Shown: positions 28,182 through 37,843 of the stretch, one piece after another
Layout: every line of letters begins with the position of its first letter
How positions within the stretch are numbered: the first letter of the stretch is position 1
Assembly (NCBI GenBank): GCA_051647535.1
Contig: JBOFEA010000015.1
Span: 66,221-130,220, forward strand
Length of the DNA stretch: 64,000 nucleotides
Source of the DNA: Brevinema_A sp051647535
GTDB taxonomy: Bacteria > Spirochaetota > Brevinematia > Brevinematales > Brevinemataceae
Direction of reading: 5' to 3'
The notes under the pieces: model-generated
Seen by the model: only the letters and a program-made list of their open reading frames with translations
Databases searched by the model: none
Told to the model about the DNA's origin: nothing
Program-made: the position numbers and the translations under genes

Positions 28182-29225
28182 ATGATTTCATTTCTAAAAA
28201 AATATATTTTTTCTGCTTATTTTGTTGGAATTGCGATTCAAGTATTTTTTTTTGGTGTGATGAACAGCCAACAGGTTTCTCCACCTGTCGCGATCACATC
28301 CGGTAAAGCTTACTTAAGAGTAAAAGAAAAATTTATTTATTTGGAAACTGCAAATAAACGACGTCCTACATTAAGCCAAGGTCCGGCATTATTTGTTTCT
28401 GACATTATGATTTATGATGAAGAAAAAGAAATCGGATACGCATATGGTAATTTAAGATTTGCAGATATTGAACAGCGATCATTTTTTTCCGCCCAAGAAG
28501 GCACTTATTTTGCAAAAGAAAAAAAAATCGTCCTGCATAAAACTCCTGAAATTTTATTGGAACAAAGCAGTAATGTTTCAACCAAAATTAACGGTAAAAT
28601 TATTACTATTTATCCGGATGATTCATACATACATGTACAAGGGAACATTGAAATTGATGACGGCACTACTTTTATTACAGGCAAAGAAGCAAGAATTTGG
28701 TCTAAGCAAAATAAAATGAGTATATCCGGTGATGTACAATCTATTTCTGATACACAAAAACTTGCAGCTGATAGTTTAACGGTTCTATTTGAAGATGGTG
28801 ATTTAGCTTCATATACCGCTCAAGGAAACGTCAAAGCCGTAAGCACAGTAGATAAATTTACATTATGTAGTTCTTTGCTGAATTATAACAATAAAGAACA
28901 ATATTTCCAAGCGACAGAATCACCTTTAATTTTCTTTCACGAACAAGATACTATTGCCTACGGAAATACTATTGAATATTACCGCGAAACAAAAATGGGC
29001 AGCTTGTTAGGAAACGTCGTAGCAATTCAAAAAGATGAATCTCAAAAAGCTTTTTCCCAATGGGCAATATACAATGGTTCAAATAACACTCTAACCATGT
29101 ACGGAAGCCCTAAACTAAAACAAAATGATTCGGAATTGTTTGCAAATGAAATTATTGTTAACATCGATTCAAATAATATGGAATTAGTAGGCGGAGGCCG
29201 AGGATTTTTTAATCGACAAAACTAA
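28182..29225 (+). CDS. LptA/OstA-like periplasmic protein
   Basis: A 347-residue protein with an N-terminal hydrophobic segment (signal or anchor). Repeated OstA-type beta strands follow: YAYGNLRFADIEQRSFFSAQEGTYFAKEKKIVLH, VQGNIEIDDGTTFITGKEARIWSKQNKMSISGDV, YTAQGNVKAV, SPLIFFHEQDTIAYGNTIEYY and MYGSPKLKQNDSELFANEIIVNI. It is longer than E. coli LptA and probably carries two jellyroll units. It should form part of the LPS bridge with LptC. The start at 28182 has AAGG eight bases upstream; the frame opens earlier only at a TTG. Confidence 0.72.
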   Translation: MISFLKKYIFSAYFVGIAIQVFFFGVMNSQQVSPPVAITSGKAYLRVKEKFIYLETANKRRPTLSQGPALFVSDIMIYDEEKEIGYAYGNLRFADIEQRSFFSAQEGTYFAKEKKIVLHKTPEILLEQSSNVSTKINGKIITIYPDDSYIHVQGNIEIDDGTTFITGKEARIWSKQNKMSISGDVQSISDTQKLAADSLTVLFEDGDLASYTAQGNVKAVSTVDKFTLCSSLLNYNNKEQYFQATESPLIFFHEQDTIAYGNTIEYYRETKMGSLLGNVVAIQKDESQKAFSQWAIYNGSNNTLTMYGSPKLKQNDSELFANEIIVNIDSNNMELVGGGRGFFNRQN

Positions 29226-29250
29226 CTATTCCTCAACTCAGGAGATTGTA

Positions 29251-30078
29251 ATGCAAGAATTTTCTTCCCACCTTCTGGACCGTTTTGAGAAATTAGGTCT
29301 CAGCAGAAACGAAGCTTCTGTATATATGGCCTTATTAAAATATCAATCCGTCACAGGATATAAACTTGCAAAAGAAAGCGGTATTCTACGTCCCGTTGTA
29401 TATGAAATGCTAACCCGTCTACTAGAAAAAGGCGGTGTAAAAGTAATTAAAAATTCTCCCGAATTATACAGCCCTATTACTCCTGAAATTTTCTTAGCAA
29501 CATTGGAAAAAAGATTTTTAGATGCTAAACTTGCTTTAGATGGTGAACTGAAACAGTTTATTATTCCTAAAGAAAATAACAATACTGAATTTTGGAATAT
29601 TTATGGTTATGATTCAATCATTGCCAGTATTATAGAAGCCTGCTCCCATGCATCTTCCCAAATTTTTTTCTTTGTCAATCGCCCTCAAGATGCTGCTCTG
29701 CTGAAAGATATTTTTTCAAAAAAAGTCGCTTCCGGTATAAAAGTGGTCGGATTTTCCTATCGAGACATTAATCTCCCAGGAACCGATCTTTATTCTTTTA
29801 AAGCTCCCGAACATATTAAATTTGCTAATCTTTCGGAAAATGCTTTGCTTATTATTGTAGATAACAGCTACTCTATCATTGCAGATATGGAAATCGGAAA
29901 ATCTTCTTATACCAGTAATCCTGTTCAAATTCAAATTCTCAGCCAATTTATTAAAATGAAAATAACACTATTTAGATTAGTACAAGTAATCCCCTTATCA
30001 AAATTGCTACTGTACTTTTTTGATGAAGACAAAATCATTTTAGAAACACTGGCTTCACTAAACAATCAAAAAAAATAA
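29251..30078 (+). CDS. TrmB-family transcriptional regulator
   Basis: A 275-residue regulator. The N-terminal 65 residues are a TrmB-type winged helix (FEKLGLSRNEASVYMALLKYQSVTGYKLAKESGILRPVVYEMLTRLLEKG), and the rest is a TrmB ligand domain (FWNIYGYDSIIASIIEACSHASSQIFFFV). TrmB proteins sense sugars and control transporters. Here the next operon is an iron-type ABC importer, 120 bases downstream, so its target may be local. It starts 26 bases after the LptA-like gene with AGGAG upstream and may be read from the lpt transcript. Confidence 0.82.
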   Translation: MQEFSSHLLDRFEKLGLSRNEASVYMALLKYQSVTGYKLAKESGILRPVVYEMLTRLLEKGGVKVIKNSPELYSPITPEIFLATLEKRFLDAKLALDGELKQFIIPKENNNTEFWNIYGYDSIIASIIEACSHASSQIFFFVNRPQDAALLKDIFSKKVASGIKVVGFSYRDINLPGTDLYSFKAPEHIKFANLSENALLIIVDNSYSIIADMEIGKSSYTSNPVQIQILSQFIKMKITLFRLVQVIPLSKLLLYFFDEDKIILETLASLNNQKK

Positions 30079-30147
30079 TATTTATAAAAATATTATTCCT
30101 TATATTATAATGAATTACATTCATAAAAAATTCTCTGGTATTGATTT

Positions 30148-30156
30148 TGGTATAAT
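30148..30156 (+). promoter_or_regulatory. Extended -10 promoter candidate for the iron ABC operon
   Basis: TGGTATAAT is an extended -10 element. No good -35 is present at 17 bases (AAATTC). The binding-protein start is 44 bases downstream. Confidence 0.4.
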
Positions 30157-30199
30157 AAATATTACATAATTTCTACATAAGCACAAAGGAGTAGCTATT

Positions 30200-31261
30200 A
30201 TGAATAATATCAATATATTATATTCAAGAATACTTATATTAGGAACAATGTTTTTCATTGGGGCATGTGGCGGCAATTCCTCCCAAGAAGTGAATATTTA
30301 TTCCACAAGACATTATAAAATTGATCACGTATTATTTGATCAATTTACAAAAGACACAGGAATTAAGGTTAATGTTGTCGAATCCGATTCCGATGCCTTG
30401 ATTGTGAGAATGGAGCAAGAAAAGGATTCACCTCAAGCGGATTTATTTCTCACCAGTGATTTTCCAAGATTATATCGGGCTGAAAAAAAAGGATTGCTTG
30501 AGCAGACCGTTACTGACACATTACTCAAACAAACAGACAACAAGCTCAGAAGCAGACAAAATTACTGGTATCCGTTATCATATCGATTAAGAATTATCGC
30601 AGTAGCAAAAGATTACACTGGAACTCTTCCACAAAAATATGAAGATTTAGCTAAGCCGGAATATAAAGGACAAATTCTCGTAAGAAGTGGATCAAGTTCC
30701 TATAATATTTCATGGGTGGCATATCTGATCGGTATGTGGGGAGAAGAAAAAACTGCTGAATTTTTAAAAGGATTTGTTGCTAATTTCGCCCGCGAACCAC
30801 AAGGAAACGATAGAAAACAAGTATCAGATATCTATGCCGGCAAAGGAAAGCTTGCCTTAATAAACAGTTATTATATGGGGCATATGCTCAATTCTTCCGA
30901 TCCTGAAGAAAAAAAAGCAGCTGCATCAGTAAATTTAATTTTCCCAAATCCGACTCATTTAAATATCAGTGGTTTTGGATTTGTTACCGGATCTAAAAAC
31001 AAAAAAAATGCCGTCAAATTAATGGAATTCATGACTTCCACATACGCACAAGAACAAATTACAGAAAAAAATTACGAATATCCCGGAAATCCAAATATTA
31101 CTCCTACACCAATTTTCAACGAATGTAAAGATAAACCAAAATTGTCTACATATCCGTTAGAAACAGTTAACTCAAATCCTACAGATAAAGCTAATTTTGA
31201 AACTTGGGCGGAATTCTATGAAACCGCTGTACGTTTAATCGATAAATCCGGTTGGAAATAA
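30200..31261 (+). CDS. Iron(III) ABC transporter substrate-binding lipoprotein
   Basis: A 353-residue lipoprotein (lipobox FIGACGG) of the FbpA/FutA type. VNIYSTRHYKIDHVLFDQFTKDTGIKVNVVES, ADLFLTSDFPRLYRAEKKGLLE and the late EYPGNPN are typical of ferric-iron-binding proteins. Tyrosines near the C-terminal half (INSYYMGHML) would coordinate iron. It delivers Fe3+ to the permease encoded next. AAAGGAG lies eight bases before the ATG. Confidence 0.85.
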   Translation: MNNINILYSRILILGTMFFIGACGGNSSQEVNIYSTRHYKIDHVLFDQFTKDTGIKVNVVESDSDALIVRMEQEKDSPQADLFLTSDFPRLYRAEKKGLLEQTVTDTLLKQTDNKLRSRQNYWYPLSYRLRIIAVAKDYTGTLPQKYEDLAKPEYKGQILVRSGSSSYNISWVAYLIGMWGEEKTAEFLKGFVANFAREPQGNDRKQVSDIYAGKGKLALINSYYMGHMLNSSDPEEKKAAASVNLIFPNPTHLNISGFGFVTGSKNKKNAVKLMEFMTSTYAQEQITEKNYEYPGNPNITPTPIFNECKDKPKLSTYPLETVNSNPTDKANFETWAEFYETAVRLIDKSGWK

Positions 31262-31313
31262 AATACTTTCCCTTATTCGAATTTTTTTATTCGAATAAGG
31301 GTCTATTAAAATT

Positions 31314-32921
31314 ATGAAACAAATTGTTAATTTAAAACGTTCTTTTTCTTTCTCTAATGTTTTCGCAAATATTATTGTTTTTTTATTTTTTCTTCCTGTA
31401 GTGTTGATTGTTTCAGGTATGTTTATAAATACAAATCCTGATAATTGGTATCACATTACAACTTTTATCATTCCCCAACAGATAAAAACAACTGTTATGT
31501 TAATTATTGCCGTAATGACAGCAAGTACTGTACTTGCCTTTTCTGTTGCATATTTAATCTCATTCTATTCTTTCCCCGGCAGCAAGCAATTCGAATCTTT
31601 ACTGCTTCTTCCCTTTACAATTCCTGCTTATATCGGCACTTATGCATATAACAAGGTATTCGATTATTCAGGCCCTATTAATTCTTGGTTTAGAGATCAT
31701 TTGGACATTAATTATTTATTACAGTTTGATTTATTTTCATTTTCAGGGGCGGTTTTTGTTTTTACCTTGTTTTTTTATCCCTATTTATACATCAGCTTAC
31801 TTGGTTTTTTCAGAAAATATTCAGGAGAATTAATACAAGTTTCCAGAACACTGGGAGTCGGATCTTTTTCAATCATCACCCGTATTATTCTACCATTATC
31901 ACGGACTGCATTAATATCAGGACTAACACTGATTTCTATGGAAGTTTTAAATGATTTTGGTGTATCAAGCTATTTAGGGATTCAAACATTTTCTTCAGGT
32001 ATTTTCAAAGCATGGATCGGTATGAACGACATTGTATCAGCAATAAAATTAGCGGCATATATTGTACCGATAATACTTTTTATACTATTGGTTTTCCGAT
32101 ATTTTTCAGATAAAACCACTATAACCTACCTTGCTACAGGTCCTAATTCTTTTAGAAAACTACAAGGAATAAAAGCCTTAGGTGCTTTTGTTTACTGCAG
32201 TATTATTTTGTTTTTAGGCTATCTACTCCCTTTGCTTATTATTATCAGATATACTCTTATTGTTATTAATACAAGCGATATTACCGGTATCTTAAACGTC
32301 ACTATTACCGGATTAATTCTTACCGGAACAAGTACAATTTTAATTTTAATACTTGGTACCTATCTTGCTTACTGTACACGGTCAAAAACAAAAATTTATG
32401 GAGAATTATTCAGCCTTCAATACTCATTACCCGGTACCTTGATAGCCGTAGCTGTCATGTTTTTGTTCTATCAATTCGAAAATTTCTATATTCTCCCCAA
32501 AGGAACCACTATCGTAATGAGAAACTCTTATGCTTTACTGATTTTTGCTTATATTATGAGATTTCTTACATTAGGTTATAATACAGCAGGCGTTGCTTTC
32601 AAAAAAATAGGATTCTCATATCGAAACGCAGCTAAAACTCTAAACTGTAATCCATTAACGTGTTTCTTCAAAATTGAATTGCCTATTATTCTGCCTTCTT
32701 TGAAATATGGAGGATTATTAATATTAATCGATATTTTTAAAGAACTACCTCTAACATTATTTTTAAGACCTTTCAACTTCAATACACCGGCATCCAAAGT
32801 TCATGATCTGGCGGTAAATGAAATGTTTGCGGAAAGTACTCCTTTTGCATTGGTATTAATAATGATTCTTGGAATAATCATTATCCAAGTTATTCAATTC
32901 AAAAAAAAAGACCATCTCTAA
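31314..32921 (+). CDS. Iron(III) ABC transporter permease
   Basis: A 535-residue permease made of two fused permease domains, about 12 membrane spans, each with an EAA-type loop (VSRTLGVGSFSIITRIILPL and AAKTLNCNPLTCFFKIELPI). This double length is the FbpB pattern. It forms the whole channel for Fe3+ entry between the binding protein and the ATPase, which flank it. Its stop is 13 bases before the ATPase start. Confidence 0.85.
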   Translation: MKQIVNLKRSFSFSNVFANIIVFLFFLPVVLIVSGMFINTNPDNWYHITTFIIPQQIKTTVMLIIAVMTASTVLAFSVAYLISFYSFPGSKQFESLLLLPFTIPAYIGTYAYNKVFDYSGPINSWFRDHLDINYLLQFDLFSFSGAVFVFTLFFYPYLYISLLGFFRKYSGELIQVSRTLGVGSFSIITRIILPLSRTALISGLTLISMEVLNDFGVSSYLGIQTFSSGIFKAWIGMNDIVSAIKLAAYIVPIILFILLVFRYFSDKTTITYLATGPNSFRKLQGIKALGAFVYCSIILFLGYLLPLLIIIRYTLIVINTSDITGILNVTITGLILTGTSTILILILGTYLAYCTRSKTKIYGELFSLQYSLPGTLIAVAVMFLFYQFENFYILPKGTTIVMRNSYALLIFAYIMRFLTLGYNTAGVAFKKIGFSYRNAAKTLNCNPLTCFFKIELPIILPSLKYGGLLILIDIFKELPLTLFLRPFNFNTPASKVHDLAVNEMFAESTPFALVLIMILGIIIIQVIQFKKKDHL

Positions 32922-32934
32922 TAAGGAAGTATCT

Positions 32935-33654
32935 ATGTTTTTAGATGTTAAAAATATTTCATTCAAATATCCGAATGTTGCGTCCGATACCATTGATAAA
33001 TTGAGTTTCTCTTTGGAAAAAAATAAGATTGCTGCAATTATGGGAACAAGCGGATCAGGAAAAAGTACACTATTAAAAATACTTGCCGGTTTCGAAGATC
33101 CTTATGAAGGATCAATAATCTTAGATAAAAGAGAATTGATTGGAAAAAACTATGTTATTACCGAAAAACGAAATATAGGTATGGTATTCCAAAACTATAT
33201 TCTCTTCCCTCATCTTACTGTATCGGAAAATATTTTATTTGGATTGGATCATTCATCGCTATACCAACACAACAAAAAAGAACGCCTAGAAGAAATTTTA
33301 ACATTAATCGAAATGACAAATTTTCGTGACGCACTACCGCATACCTTATCTGGGGGACAACAACAACGAACGGCATTAGGAAGAGCTCTTGCCCCTAGCC
33401 CTCAGCTATTGTTACTAGACGAACCGCTTTCAAATCTTGATGTTGGTTTAAAAAATAAAATCCGCTTGGAAATGAAAAATATCCTCAAAAAATCAGGTTC
33501 AACTGTATTGATGGTAACTCATAATGCAGGAGATTTGGACATTGCAGATTATATTTTCCTCATTGACAAAGGAACTTTTACCAAACAAGGTACCTTAGAA
33601 GAACTTCGTAATGATAAAAACTGCCCTTATATTGATTACTTTACACATAGATAA
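32935..33654 (+). CDS. Iron(III) ABC transporter ATP-binding protein
   Basis: A 239-residue ABC ATPase with Walker A GTSGSGKS (residues 37-44), LSGGQQQRTALGRALA, LLLLDEPLSNLD and VTHNAGDLDIADYI. It ends after the nucleotide-binding domain and lacks the C-terminal regulatory domain of long FbpC proteins. It powers the importer encoded upstream and closes the three-gene operon. A weak SD (AAGGAAG) precedes the ATG. Confidence 0.87.
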   Translation: MFLDVKNISFKYPNVASDTIDKLSFSLEKNKIAAIMGTSGSGKSTLLKILAGFEDPYEGSIILDKRELIGKNYVITEKRNIGMVFQNYILFPHLTVSENILFGLDHSSLYQHNKKERLEEILTLIEMTNFRDALPHTLSGGQQQRTALGRALAPSPQLLLLDEPLSNLDVGLKNKIRLEMKNILKKSGSTVLMVTHNAGDLDIADYIFLIDKGTFTKQGTLEELRNDKNCPYIDYFTHR

Positions 33655-33715
33655 TTTAAATCCGCCATATAAATTTACAAATATCCGACATTTCTTCACC
33701 AAATTCTCTCCAAAA

Positions 33716-33740
33716 AAAACACTCTCAAAGAGAGTGTTTT
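33716..33740. terminator. Terminator shared by the iron operon and galE
   Basis: Stem AAAACACTCTC / GAGAGTGTTTT, loop AAA. The T run is longer on the minus strand, so it chiefly ends galE, whose stop lies at its edge. Confidence 0.8.
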
Positions 33741-34728
33741 AATAAGGTTTATTATTTGCCCAATACCAAGCAGTTTTTATAATTTCATCCAATCCGTATT
33801 TAGCTTTCCAAGCTAACACATTATTAGCCTTAGAAGGATTTGCAACTAATTGAGGTGGATCTCCCGGACGCCGGTCGCTTTCAACAACTGTAAAATCAAC
33901 TCCGGTAATTGCCTTAGATTTGGAAATAATTTCTCTTACTGAAAAGCCTCGACCGGTTCCCAAATTAAAATCATCAGAAACTTTTTCCCGAATCATTCTC
34001 TCCATCCCCATAATATGGGCTTCAGCAAGGTCTGTCACGTGAATATAATCACGAATACATGTTCCATCAGGTGTTGGATAATCCGTTCCAAAAATCCCTA
34101 TCTGCTCTCTTTGTCCGGCAGCTGTTTCCATAGCAATGCTGATAACATGAGTTGCAGGAAAATAAGACTGACCCAGCTTACCTTCAGGATCTGCACCACA
34201 AGCATTAAAATAACGAAAAATAGTGTATTGAAAATCATGATAAGCATGTGCATAATCTTTCAACATGATTTCTACCATCAATTTGGTATTTCCATAAGGA
34301 TTAATAGGCAGTTTAGAATGAGTTTCATCAATAAGCAGAGTATGAGGATTGCCAAATACCGCAGCTGTACTGCTGAAAACAAAATTATTAATATTTGCTT
34401 TACGCATTGCTTCCAGTAGAGTGAAAATTTTTACCAAATTATTTTCATAGTATAGTGCAGGATTACTTACGGAAGCACCCACTTCAATATAAGCTGCAAA
34501 ATGCATTACTGCTGAAATATTATATTTCTTAAAAATATCAGCAAGTAGTGCTTCATTGCCTAAATCACCTTCAATAAATTCAATTTCTGTAGAAATTTGA
34601 TCTAACGACTGCCGATATCCTTTAGAAAGATTATCCAATACAATGACTTTATAACCTTTATTATAAAGACTTTTCACAGTATGCGAACCAATATATCCGG
34701 CTCCGCCTACAACTAAAATTTGATCCAT
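33739..34728 (-). CDS. galE: UDP-glucose 4-epimerase GalE
   Basis: A 329-residue extended short-chain dehydrogenase. VGGAGYIGSHT is the NAD-binding loop at residues 7-17, FSSTAAVFG carries the catalytic Ser/Thr and YGNTKLMVE the Tyr-x-x-x-Lys pair. FRYFNACGADPEG and DGTCIRDYIHVTDLAEAH are the usual GalE signatures. It interconverts UDP-glucose and UDP-galactose for surface glycans. A good promoter lies about 180 bases upstream. Confidence 0.95.
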   Translation of the reverse strand: MDQILVVGGAGYIGSHTVKSLYNKGYKVIVLDNLSKGYRQSLDQISTEIEFIEGDLGNEALLADIFKKYNISAVMHFAAYIEVGASVSNPALYYENNLVKIFTLLEAMRKANINNFVFSSTAAVFGNPHTLLIDETHSKLPINPYGNTKLMVEIMLKDYAHAYHDFQYTIFRYFNACGADPEGKLGQSYFPATHVISIAMETAAGQREQIGIFGTDYPTPDGTCIRDYIHVTDLAEAHIMGMERMIREKVSDDFNLGTGRGFSVREIISKSKAITGVDFTVVESDRRPGDPPQLVANPSKANNVLAWKAKYGLDEIIKTAWYWANNKPY

Positions 34729-34903
34729 GTTTATATCCTAACATTTCTTTGTTAATATTATCGGTATTTTTATTCTATCATAAAATTCTACCATACAATG
34801 TTTTCAACTACTGATTATTTTTATTGATTGACAAAAGTTAAGAATACAAAAATGAAATTTACAGTAATTTGATATTATTACTCTTTATCAGTATAATATG
34901 TTA

Positions 34904-34932
34904 ATTATAACACTTAACATTATATTTGACAA
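34904..34932 (-). promoter_or_regulatory. Promoter of galE
   Basis: Minus strand: TTGTCA (34932-34927), 17 bases, TATAAT (34909-34904). The leader to galE would be about 170 bases. Confidence 0.65.
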
Positions 34933-35161
34933 TATTTGAAACAAATTTTCAGCCCTTATTACAACCATACAACTTTTAACACTCTGTTTAATCTTAATAT
35001 ATTCACAACAAGACTCTGAACCAAACAAAAATTTAACAATTTGCCATTAAAAGGGAATAATAATGCTTATTATGTAAGGTCAATATTTATATATGTCGAT
35101 TTATAAGAAAATCAACATAACATCAGTCAAAAAAGAGTGATAAAACCATATGAGGAATACC

Positions 35162-36175
35162 ATGTTTAAGGATAAAACACTTGTCATTACAGGAGGAACA
35201 GGTTCTTTTGGAAACCAAATGCTTCGTTACTTTCTTGACCATACAGAAATCAAACAAGTACGGGTATTCTCCCGCGATGAAGAAAAACAAGATAAAATGA
35301 GAACGGAGTTAAAAGACACCCGTATCAAATATTATATTGGCGACATTAGAAATTTTGAAAGCCTTGATGATGCATTCAAAGGATCGGATTTTGTGTTTCA
35401 CGCAGCAGCACTAAAACAGGTTCCTTCATGTGAATTCTATCCTATGGAAGCCGTTCAAACCAACATTATCGGATCAAATAATGTATTAAATGCCGCTATT
35501 AAAAACAATATTAAAAATCTTATTATGCTGTCTACCGATAAAGCAGTTGAGCCGCTCAGCACTATGGGAATGACTAAAGCAATAATGGAAAAATTAATGA
35601 TTGCCAAATCCCGTACTGTCGATTCATCTCAAATTACCTTATGTGCTACCAGATACGGTAATGTCATAGGATCACGTGGATCTGTTATTCCACTATTTAT
35701 TAAGCAATGCAAAGAAAATATTCCCATGACGGTCACCAATCCTAATATGACACGTTTTTTGATGAGTCTTGAAGAATCCGTCGATTTAGTACTTTTTGCT
35801 TTTAATCATGCAAAGAATGGAGATATTTTCATTCAAAAAGCACCCGCTTGTACGATTGGAGATTTGGCATTAGCAATCAGACAATTATTCAATCCCAACA
35901 ATGAAATAAAAATTATTGGAGAAAGACACGGCGAAAAACTTCACGAACATCTCATTGGGCCGGACGAACTCTTTAAAGCTGAGGACTTAGGACAGTTTTT
36001 CAGAATACCTAAAGATGAACGCGACCTCAATTACGACAAGCAAACAATTAATCGTAACTGCCAATTTTCAGAAAACGAAAAGTTCAACTCTTCCAATACT
36101 ACTCAATTAGATATTGACGGTATTATACAAAAACTGCTTGAGTTAGATTATATACAGCAAGAACTAAAAAATTAA
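35162..36175 (+). CDS. UDP-GlcNAc 4,6-dehydratase (CapE/FlaA1 type)
   Basis: A 337-residue NAD(P)-dependent sugar dehydratase. LVITGGTGSFGNQML is the nucleotide loop, then RVFSRDEEKQDKMR, FHAAALKQVPSCEFYPMEAVQTNIIG and LSTDKAVEPLSTMGMTKAIMEKLMI. This matches CapE/WbjB (5-inverting 4,6-dehydratases) better than PseB, but the branch is an inference. It makes a 4-keto-6-deoxy amino sugar for surface polysaccharide or flagellin glycan. The ATG at 35162 follows GAGG. The ORF opens 12 bases earlier. The gene stands alone between galE and a glycosyltransferase. Confidence 0.85.
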   Translation: MFKDKTLVITGGTGSFGNQMLRYFLDHTEIKQVRVFSRDEEKQDKMRTELKDTRIKYYIGDIRNFESLDDAFKGSDFVFHAAALKQVPSCEFYPMEAVQTNIIGSNNVLNAAIKNNIKNLIMLSTDKAVEPLSTMGMTKAIMEKLMIAKSRTVDSSQITLCATRYGNVIGSRGSVIPLFIKQCKENIPMTVTNPNMTRFLMSLEESVDLVLFAFNHAKNGDIFIQKAPACTIGDLALAIRQLFNPNNEIKIIGERHGEKLHEHLIGPDELFKAEDLGQFFRIPKDERDLNYDKQTINRNCQFSENEKFNSSNTTQLDIDGIIQKLLELDYIQQELKN

Positions 36176-36230
36176 TATATTTTATTCAGTGACCGTATGC
36201 GGTGATCCGAATTATATGAATAGTTATTAT

Positions 36231-37247
36231 TTATCTCCAAAATCGTTTCAATAAACAATATATTGGGTGGTCAGCTCTGATAAATCTCTCTTGCATTGAA
36301 ATAAGTTTTTTTATTACCATGCGATAAACTCTTTTCATTGACACGTTGTACTCAACATCAAACATAACACGTGCAAGATGTTGAGCTCCAAATACTTTTA
36401 TAAATTCCGGAAACAATATATTCCAATCAAGCTTCTGATATACCGATTTGACATCCTGCAACCGATCAATCATTTGCTTGTCCCTTAACCGGTCAAAACA
36501 ATCTTCAGCAAGATGATGACGAACTCCAAAACGCTTAAATGCCTCAAATATCTTAGTAATCAAATCCAAATCCTGTTTAATCTTTTCCAAATCCATGTTT
36601 TTTCGAGTAGCACTATCTAAATTACATTCATTATAGTAATAACATACGTTTGGTATATTGCTCCACGATTCAGCAAAATATAAATAACAAATAAAAAATA
36701 ACACATCTTCCGATAATACCAATCTATCTTTGACATTAAGCTCTTGATACACGTTCACAGCCAACTCTCTTCTAAAAACAAACTGCCAAAGAGAACAATG
36801 AATAAAAGCTTTTTGATTAGTATATAACTGAAATAAATTGATTCCCAGTGCTTCACGATAAGATTTTTTCTTTACTTGTCCGTTTGGAGAAACAACATTA
36901 ACAGAATGCATTACGATATCAGTTTTGCCTTTTTGAAATTGTGCAGCAATATAATAGCAAGCATTTACATCCAACCAATCATCAGGATCAGCATAAAAAA
37001 TATACTCTCCTAACGCATATTCGGCTCCAAATTCTCTAGCAGCAAAACTACCTTTGTTTTGATCGAATTTTATATACTTAACCGTAGGATAATTATAGCA
37101 TATTTCTTCACAATTTCCCGGAGAACCATCATCTACAACAATTATTTCAATATTTTTATATGTTTGATTAATACACGAATCCAAACACTTCGGCAAAAAT
37201 TGTTCTGTTTTATACACAGGTATGATAATAGAAATTAACGGATTCAC
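36231..37247 (-). CDS. Glycosyltransferase family 2
   Basis: A 338-residue GT-A glycosyltransferase. It opens with PLISIIIPVYKTEQFLPKCLDSCINQTYKNIEIIVVDDGSPG and has the metal-binding YADPDDW motif near residue 92. It would add a sugar to a lipid-linked or surface glycan; the donor is unknown. I place the start at a GTG (37247) because GGAGG at 37255-37259 is seven bases upstream of it but only one base from the ATG at 37253. The C-terminal 150 residues are helical. Confidence 0.85.
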   Translation of the reverse strand: MNPLISIIIPVYKTEQFLPKCLDSCINQTYKNIEIIVVDDGSPGNCEEICYNYPTVKYIKFDQNKGSFAAREFGAEYALGEYIFYADPDDWLDVNACYYIAAQFQKGKTDIVMHSVNVVSPNGQVKKKSYREALGINLFQLYTNQKAFIHCSLWQFVFRRELAVNVYQELNVKDRLVLSEDVLFFICYLYFAESWSNIPNVCYYYNECNLDSATRKNMDLEKIKQDLDLITKIFEAFKRFGVRHHLAEDCFDRLRDKQMIDRLQDVKSVYQKLDWNILFPEFIKVFGAQHLARVMFDVEYNVSMKRVYRMVIKKLISMQERFIRADHPIYCLLKRFWR

Positions 37248-37335
37248 CCTCATCCCTCCTATAAAATTGGTATTACGTCAATTACTAATCGTATTCATCA
37301 TATAAGCAAAAATACTCTGTAATACCATTAAGAGC

Positions 37336-37369
37336 CGATATTATTTCATCCAGTAAAGAAATAATATCG
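37336..37369. repeat. 12-bp perfect inverted repeat
   Basis: CGATATTATTTC (37336-37347) pairs with GAAATAATATCG (37358-37369) across a 10-base loop, about 90 bases upstream of the glycosyltransferase. No T run follows on either side, so it is not a terminator; an operator is possible. The rest of the 37254-37843 intergenic stretch holds only the promoter described at 37591. Confidence 0.5.
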
Positions 37370-37590
37370 ATATTGCAATATATTCTAACACAATAAACAT
37401 TGTTTTTCAATATTATTAATTTTCACCCCCATATAAAAAATACACTACCTTCATATCTAAACAAGGAACACTAATTATTGACAGAGAAATAAAGTATAAA
37501 TAAAATAATGACTTTGTAATTGGTAAAACAGAAAAATATACAAAAACCTCAATTTAATAAGTTAATAATTACATTAATTCTATAATGAGA

Positions 37591-37619
37591 TTGGCTCATA
37601 TAAAATGATATGTTAGAAT
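37591..37619 (+). promoter_or_regulatory. Promoter resembling that of the next lipoprotein gene
   Basis: TTGGCT, 17 bases (CATATAAAATGATATGT), TAGAAT. The spacer nearly matches the one at 38365-38381, so the two promoters seem related. It lies about 225 bases upstream of a broken lipoprotein gene. Confidence 0.4.
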
Positions 37620-37843
37620 TATATCCAAAGCAGATATAGAACACAAAGTTCAAATAATTATTTTTTTTTGGAGGGTACATTTCTTAAAATATAAAGAAAG
37701 ACATTTAAGGAAAGTATTGGATTTCTGATATTTTTATGCTATAATAAAGTAGCAAAATATTGTTCTACATTGATATTTAAAATAGATAAAAATTAAAGAA
37801 AGTGAGTTAATAATTTGAATAATATCAATTTGGAGGAATAATT

